From NCBI GenBank assembly GCA_947472965.1, contig CANJEF010000024.1, positions 1 to 10,051 of the forward strand: a DNA stretch of 10,051 bases, given 5' to 3'. Made by a program: the position numbers and the translations under genes. How positions within the stretch are numbered: position 1 is the stretch's first letter; every line of letters begins with the position of its first letter. Below the pieces are notes generated by a model. It was given only the letters and a program-made list of their open reading frames with translations. It was not told where the DNA came from and made no database searches. This document shows positions 6,565 through 10,051 of the stretch, one piece after another. The stretch is from Sphingobacteriales bacterium (GTDB taxonomy: Bacteria; Bacteroidota; Bacteroidia; Chitinophagales; Chitinophagaceae).

Positions 6565-8628
6565 ATGGCACGCTATTCAGACACGCATTTTAAAAACGCA
6601 CCGTTTGTAAGGATATCAGTTCCCTTCGCAGCAGGAATAACAACTGATATTATTTTTCAGACTGATCTAAAATCGTGGGTTTTAATTTTATTTACGGCAA
6701 GCGTAATTATCATCTCAATTCGAATACTACCGCTAAAATGGAAGTGGAAATTAAATTTATTTGAAGGGGTATGTATTGTAATGATGATATCCAGCTTTGG
6801 CGGAGTAGTTCATAACATAAAAACAAATATTACAAAGAACAATTTCAGTATCCGCGGAAATGTACATTGCTTTAAAATAGAAGAACCCTACAAAAAAACG
6901 AACAATGGTAAAAGGTATTTAGCAGAAATTTATACAGCAGATGAACATCCCAAATACATCACCAATGGATATCTCTATGTTGAAGATTCATTGGCCATAT
7001 TGAATGAAGGGGATGTCATCTTATCCAGCGCCATCATCAAAAGGATTAAAAACACCGCAAATCCTGGCGCGTATGATTTCAGCAAAGAATCGGCTAAAAG
7101 AGGAGTATACACAAAAATAAGCATCAGTAGCAACGATGATTTTTTTTTGATTGGCAGAGAAAAACGCTTGATTTCAAACTGGATAAACCACACACAAACG
7201 TGGATTATTCATACGCTTCAACAAAAACTAAAGGACAAAGAAAAATATGGACTTGCAGAAGCCATCTTAATTGGGCATCGGGATGACATGGACTCTTCTC
7301 TGCTATCATCCTATATAAATACCGGCGTCGTTCATGTTATAGCCATTTCAGGATTGCATATTGGACTCATTTTTATGATCATCAATATGCTTGTCAATAA
7401 AATGTCGACTCCTGAAAAAGTAAAATATATTTCACTTTTTACTACCCTGCCAGTAATATGGTGGTTTACCCTTCTAACAGGAGCTACTCCGTCGGTAGTC
7501 AGAAGTGCCTTGATGACCACAATTATTCTAGTTGGAAAAGCATTGAGCAGAAAACCGAATACACTAAACTCAATGATGGCATCAGCATATATACAAACGA
7601 TGGTTTATCCAGACATAGTAAACGACTTAGGATTTCAACTCAGCTATGCGGCTGTTGGATCCATTTTAATTTTCAACCCGTTGATCAGCAAAATGGTATT
7701 CGTAAAAAATCCGATCATTAAGGAATGCTGGGGAATGGTTTCCATTACCATTGCTGCACAATTATTGACAACGCCAATATCATTGTATCAATTTAACCAG
7801 TTTCCAGTATTATTTCTTATAACAAACCTTGTTGCTGTTCCCTTATCCAGCATCCTGCTTCTTGCAGAACTGCTGCTCTGTCTTACGGAATTTATCCACT
7901 TAAAAACTGATACATTATCATTCATTACCAATATAATTATTGATGGCATGAATGGATACATTAGAAAAATCGAAGGCATTCCCTTTGCCATCATCAATGA
8001 TATTTTCATTGGGGTGCCTACGCTGATTCTCATGTATTTGGCTTTGTATTTCTTGTGGAAATTTTTAAAACACAAAACAAGAAATTATTTTATTAATTTA
8101 CTATTAATCGTGTCGGTTGCTTATGCAACAAATAACATCCATGGAATCAGTTCATTAAAAAGTAGAATTGCAATACTCAATGTCCCCGGCGGTACTTGCA
8201 TTATGCTTCAAGACGGTAATATTGCCAGACTAATTCTAAACAATTCTCTACTTGAAAACCACGATAAATTAACAATACTAAAAAAACAATTGGCGAAAAA
8301 ATATTGGATTGAAAGGTTCGAGTTCAGTAGTATCCCTTCATACCCATTAATGATAACATTAACTCCACGGGTGAAGTTGGGTGAAAATAAGCAGTCCATT
8401 AGCAAGATTGTCGTTCTTACCGGAACTCCGAGAATCGAGTTAAATACACTTTTAAAACATACTGACACCGCTATGCTCCTGATTGCCGATGCATCTAACA
8501 AACTGTGGAAAATTCAGCAATGGCAAACAGAAGCAGATAGGTTACTTTTGCGCTTCTATTCGGTGGATGAAGAAGGACCGCTAGTAATGGAAAACTCCGC
8601 ATATAGATTCTCAGTATTTAAAAATTAG
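6565..8628 (+). CDS. comEC: ComEC/Rec2 family DNA-uptake channel protein
   Basis: ComEC is the inner-membrane channel that carries single-stranded DNA into the cytoplasm during natural transformation. This 687-residue protein has the family order: membrane helices near 13-30, 38-52 and 66-84; a soluble DUF4131/OB-like part at ~95-200 with the usual ANPGAYDF at 165-172; then the Competence core at ~228-500, starting GLAEAILIGHRDDM, with VIAISGLHIGL at 258-268, LLTGATPSVVRSALM at 303-317 and LGFQLSYAAVGSI at 355-367. The last ~155 residues (530-687) take the place of the metallo-beta-lactamase domain but lack HxHxDH and any other metal ligands; shortened tails like this are common in Bacteroidota ComEC. 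The ATG at 6565 is the only early start; the next methionine is residue 73. A run of nine T at 7140-7148 lies in codons 192-195. purH follows after three bases. Whether the organism is competent cannot be told. Confidence 0.93.
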   Translation: MARYSDTHFKNAPFVRISVPFAAGITTDIIFQTDLKSWVLILFTASVIIISIRILPLKWKWKLNLFEGVCIVMMISSFGGVVHNIKTNITKNNFSIRGNVHCFKIEEPYKKTNNGKRYLAEIYTADEHPKYITNGYLYVEDSLAILNEGDVILSSAIIKRIKNTANPGAYDFSKESAKRGVYTKISISSNDDFFLIGREKRLISNWINHTQTWIIHTLQQKLKDKEKYGLAEAILIGHRDDMDSSLLSSYINTGVVHVIAISGLHIGLIFMIINMLVNKMSTPEKVKYISLFTTLPVIWWFTLLTGATPSVVRSALMTTIILVGKALSRKPNTLNSMMASAYIQTMVYPDIVNDLGFQLSYAAVGSILIFNPLISKMVFVKNPIIKECWGMVSITIAAQLLTTPISLYQFNQFPVLFLITNLVAVPLSSILLLAELLLCLTEFIHLKTDTLSFITNIIIDGMNGYIRKIEGIPFAIINDIFIGVPTLILMYLALYFLWKFLKHKTRNYFINLLLIVSVAYATNNIHGISSLKSRIAILNVPGGTCIMLQDGNIARLILNNSLLENHDKLTILKKQLAKKYWIERFEFSSIPSYPLMITLTPRVKLGENKQSISKIVVLTGTPRIELNTLLKHTDTAMLLIADASNKLWKIQQWQTEADRLLLRFYSVDEEGPLVMENSAYRFSVFKN

Positions 8629-8631
8629 ATC

Positions 8632-10051
8632 ATGCAAAAAAAGGTACGATCAGCGTTGATTTCAGTGTTTTATAAAGATGGCTTGGAACCACTGATAAAG
8701 CTTTTGAATGACCAAGGAGTCGCCATCTATTCAACAGGTGGTACCCAGGAATACATTGAAAAAATTGGATTTACCTGCATACCGGTAGAATCAGTTACTG
8801 AATACCCTTCCATTCTTGGCGGCAGGGTAAAAACGCTGCATCCCAAAGTGTTTGGTGGAATTCTGGCAAGAAGAGGAGTAGAACAGGACCTGATTGAGAT
8901 GAAAGAATATGAAATTCCTCAGATTGACATGGTGGTTGTAGACCTCTACCCATTTGAGGAAACCCTAGCAAATACAACTGAGGAAAAACTTATCATTGAA
9001 AAAATTGACATTGGAGGCCCCTCGATGATAAGAGCTGCAGCAAAAAATTTCAGCGACTTACTTGTTGTAGCATCGAAACTGGACTATGAACCTGTCATCG
9101 AAATGCTGAAAACACAGGATGGGAATACTACATTGGAACAAAGAAAATCGTATGCCGCAAAAGCTTTCCAAGTAGTAGGACACTATGATGTTGCCATCTC
9201 GAATTATTTCAATGCAGATAATGAAAATCATTTTCTTTACACTGCTGGAAATCCACAGGCCATGAGATATGGCGAAAACCCACATCAACATGGTAAATTT
9301 TATGGCGACCTCTCAGTGCTTTTCAACCAATTAAACGGAAAAGAACTTTCATATAATAACCTTGTAGATGTTGATTCAGCCATTCAACTCATTGCTGAAT
9401 TCAACAATGAATCAGATGCAACTTTTGCAATCATCAAACATACCAATGTTTGTGGTATTGCAAGCAGATCAACGGTACTGTCTGCATGGCAGGATGCACT
9501 GGCCGGGGATCCTGAGAGTGCATTTGGAGGTGTACTTGTATGTAACAAGGAAATCGATAAAAATACTGCAGAACAGATTAATGAGATATTTTTTGAAGTA
9601 CTAATAGCCCCGTCATATGACCCATCTGCATTGGATGTATTAAAGTCAAAAAAGAACAGGATAGTACTTGAACAAAAACAATTTCAAACCAGTAAATCTC
9701 AATTCAGGTCATTACTTAATGGTGTATTAATGCAGGATACCGATGATGGCAACTTAGAAAAATGGGAAGAAACAGGTGGAAGAGAAACAACCGAATTGGA
9801 AAAATCAGACCTGCTATTTTCAAACAAAGTTTGTAAACACCTTAAGTCAAATGCTATTGCCTTGGTGAAGAACAAACAACTCATTGGTAAAGGATGCGGA
9901 CAAACTTCAAGGATTGATTCCTTAAGGCATGCCATAGAAAAAGCAAGGCAGTTTAATTTTGATTTGAAAGGTGCAGTTATGTCGAGTGATGCTTTTTTCC
10001 CATTCAACGACTGTGTGAAGATGGGCCATGCGGAAGGGATAGAAGCGTTTA
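8632..10051 (+). CDS. purH: Bifunctional AICAR formyltransferase / IMP cyclohydrolase (cut by right edge)
   Basis: PurH carries out the last two steps of purine synthesis in the cytoplasm: formylation of AICAR with 10-formyl-tetrahydrofolate, then ring closure to IMP. Translating from the ATG at 8632 gives 473 codons without a stop to the window edge; the family is about 505-515 residues, so roughly 35 to 40 are missing. The cyclohydrolase domain (1 to ~190) shows ALISVFYKDGL at the start, STGGT at 34-38 and SILGGRVKTLHPKVFGG at 60-76. The formyltransferase domain shows RYGENPHQ, the catalytic K269-H270 in KHTNVCG, SAFGGV and the late block GAVMSSDAFFPFND. KHTNVCG replaces the more familiar KHANPCG, but the Lys-His pair is intact. 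The start lies three bases after the comEC stop (TAG ATC ATG), implying co-transcription and possibly translational coupling. No purine riboswitch or promoter is visible upstream, since the upstream sequence is comEC coding DNA. Confidence 0.97.
   Translation, partial: MQKKVRSALISVFYKDGLEPLIKLLNDQGVAIYSTGGTQEYIEKIGFTCIPVESVTEYPSILGGRVKTLHPKVFGGILARRGVEQDLIEMKEYEIPQIDMVVVDLYPFEETLANTTEEKLIIEKIDIGGPSMIRAAAKNFSDLLVVASKLDYEPVIEMLKTQDGNTTLEQRKSYAAKAFQVVGHYDVAISNYFNADNENHFLYTAGNPQAMRYGENPHQHGKFYGDLSVLFNQLNGKELSYNNLVDVDSAIQLIAEFNNESDATFAIIKHTNVCGIASRSTVLSAWQDALAGDPESAFGGVLVCNKEIDKNTAEQINEIFFEVLIAPSYDPSALDVLKSKKNRIVLEQKQFQTSKSQFRSLLNGVLMQDTDDGNLEKWEETGGRETTELEKSDLLFSNKVCKHLKSNAIALVKNKQLIGKGCGQTSRIDSLRHAIEKARQFNFDLKGAVMSSDAFFPFNDCVKMGHAEGIEAF

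Noticed and set aside
7788..8501. Two antisense open frames of 95 and 97 codons inside comEC
   Set aside because: They are shadows of the hydrophobic comEC coding sequence, without start context or family likeness.
9699..10007. 102-codon antisense frame inside purH
   Set aside because: The plus strand is clear purH; the antisense translation looks like no known protein.
1..10051. Defence system, CRISPR array, prophage or insertion sequence
   Set aside because: No repeat-spacer pattern, transposase, integrase, toxin-antitoxin pair or known defence domain was seen; all genes fit core metabolism, envelope or competence families.

Overview
The window looks like ordinary chromosomal sequence from a Bacteroidota species. 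The protein types point to the Chitinophagaceae/Sphingobacteriales side, but I cannot name a genus. Reasons: AT-rich DNA, little sign of Shine-Dalgarno sequences before the starts, a Bacteroidota-style Wzx-like flippase, a ~1,120-residue cell-envelope protein joining a TolB-like propeller to an Omp85-type barrel, and a ComEC without a zinc-binding metallo-beta-lactamase tail. I see no CRISPR array, transposase, integrase, phage gene, tRNA or rRNA. Nothing suggests recent transfer.

Layout, left to right: (1) the 5' end of dtd (D-aminoacyl-tRNA deacylase) on the minus strand, cut by the left edge; (2) a polysaccharide flippase on the plus strand, apparently starting at TTG; (3) a glyoxalase-II-like metallo-hydrolase on the minus strand, whose stop codon overlaps the flippase stop in one CTAG; (4) a large secreted protein on the plus strand with a degenerate peptidase-MA-like domain, a TolB/PD40-like propeller and a C-terminal Omp85-like barrel; (5) a histidine-phosphatase lipoprotein on the minus strand, convergent with gene 4 and three bases from it; (6) comEC on the plus strand; (7) purH on the plus strand, three bases after comEC and cut by the right edge roughly 35 to 40 codons before its expected end.

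The first five gene boundaries alternate in strand, so most genes are single transcription units with short divergent gaps of 92 to 148 bases and no space at the convergent 3' ends. Only comEC-purH looks like an operon. Several products act at the cell envelope (flippase, Omp85 fusion, lipoprotein phosphatase, ComEC), but the arrangement does not show that they share a pathway. dtd and purH are housekeeping genes. No stretch over 300 bases lacks a gene. The most unusual object is the peptidase-like/propeller/Omp85 fusion. I found no convincing new multi-gene system.
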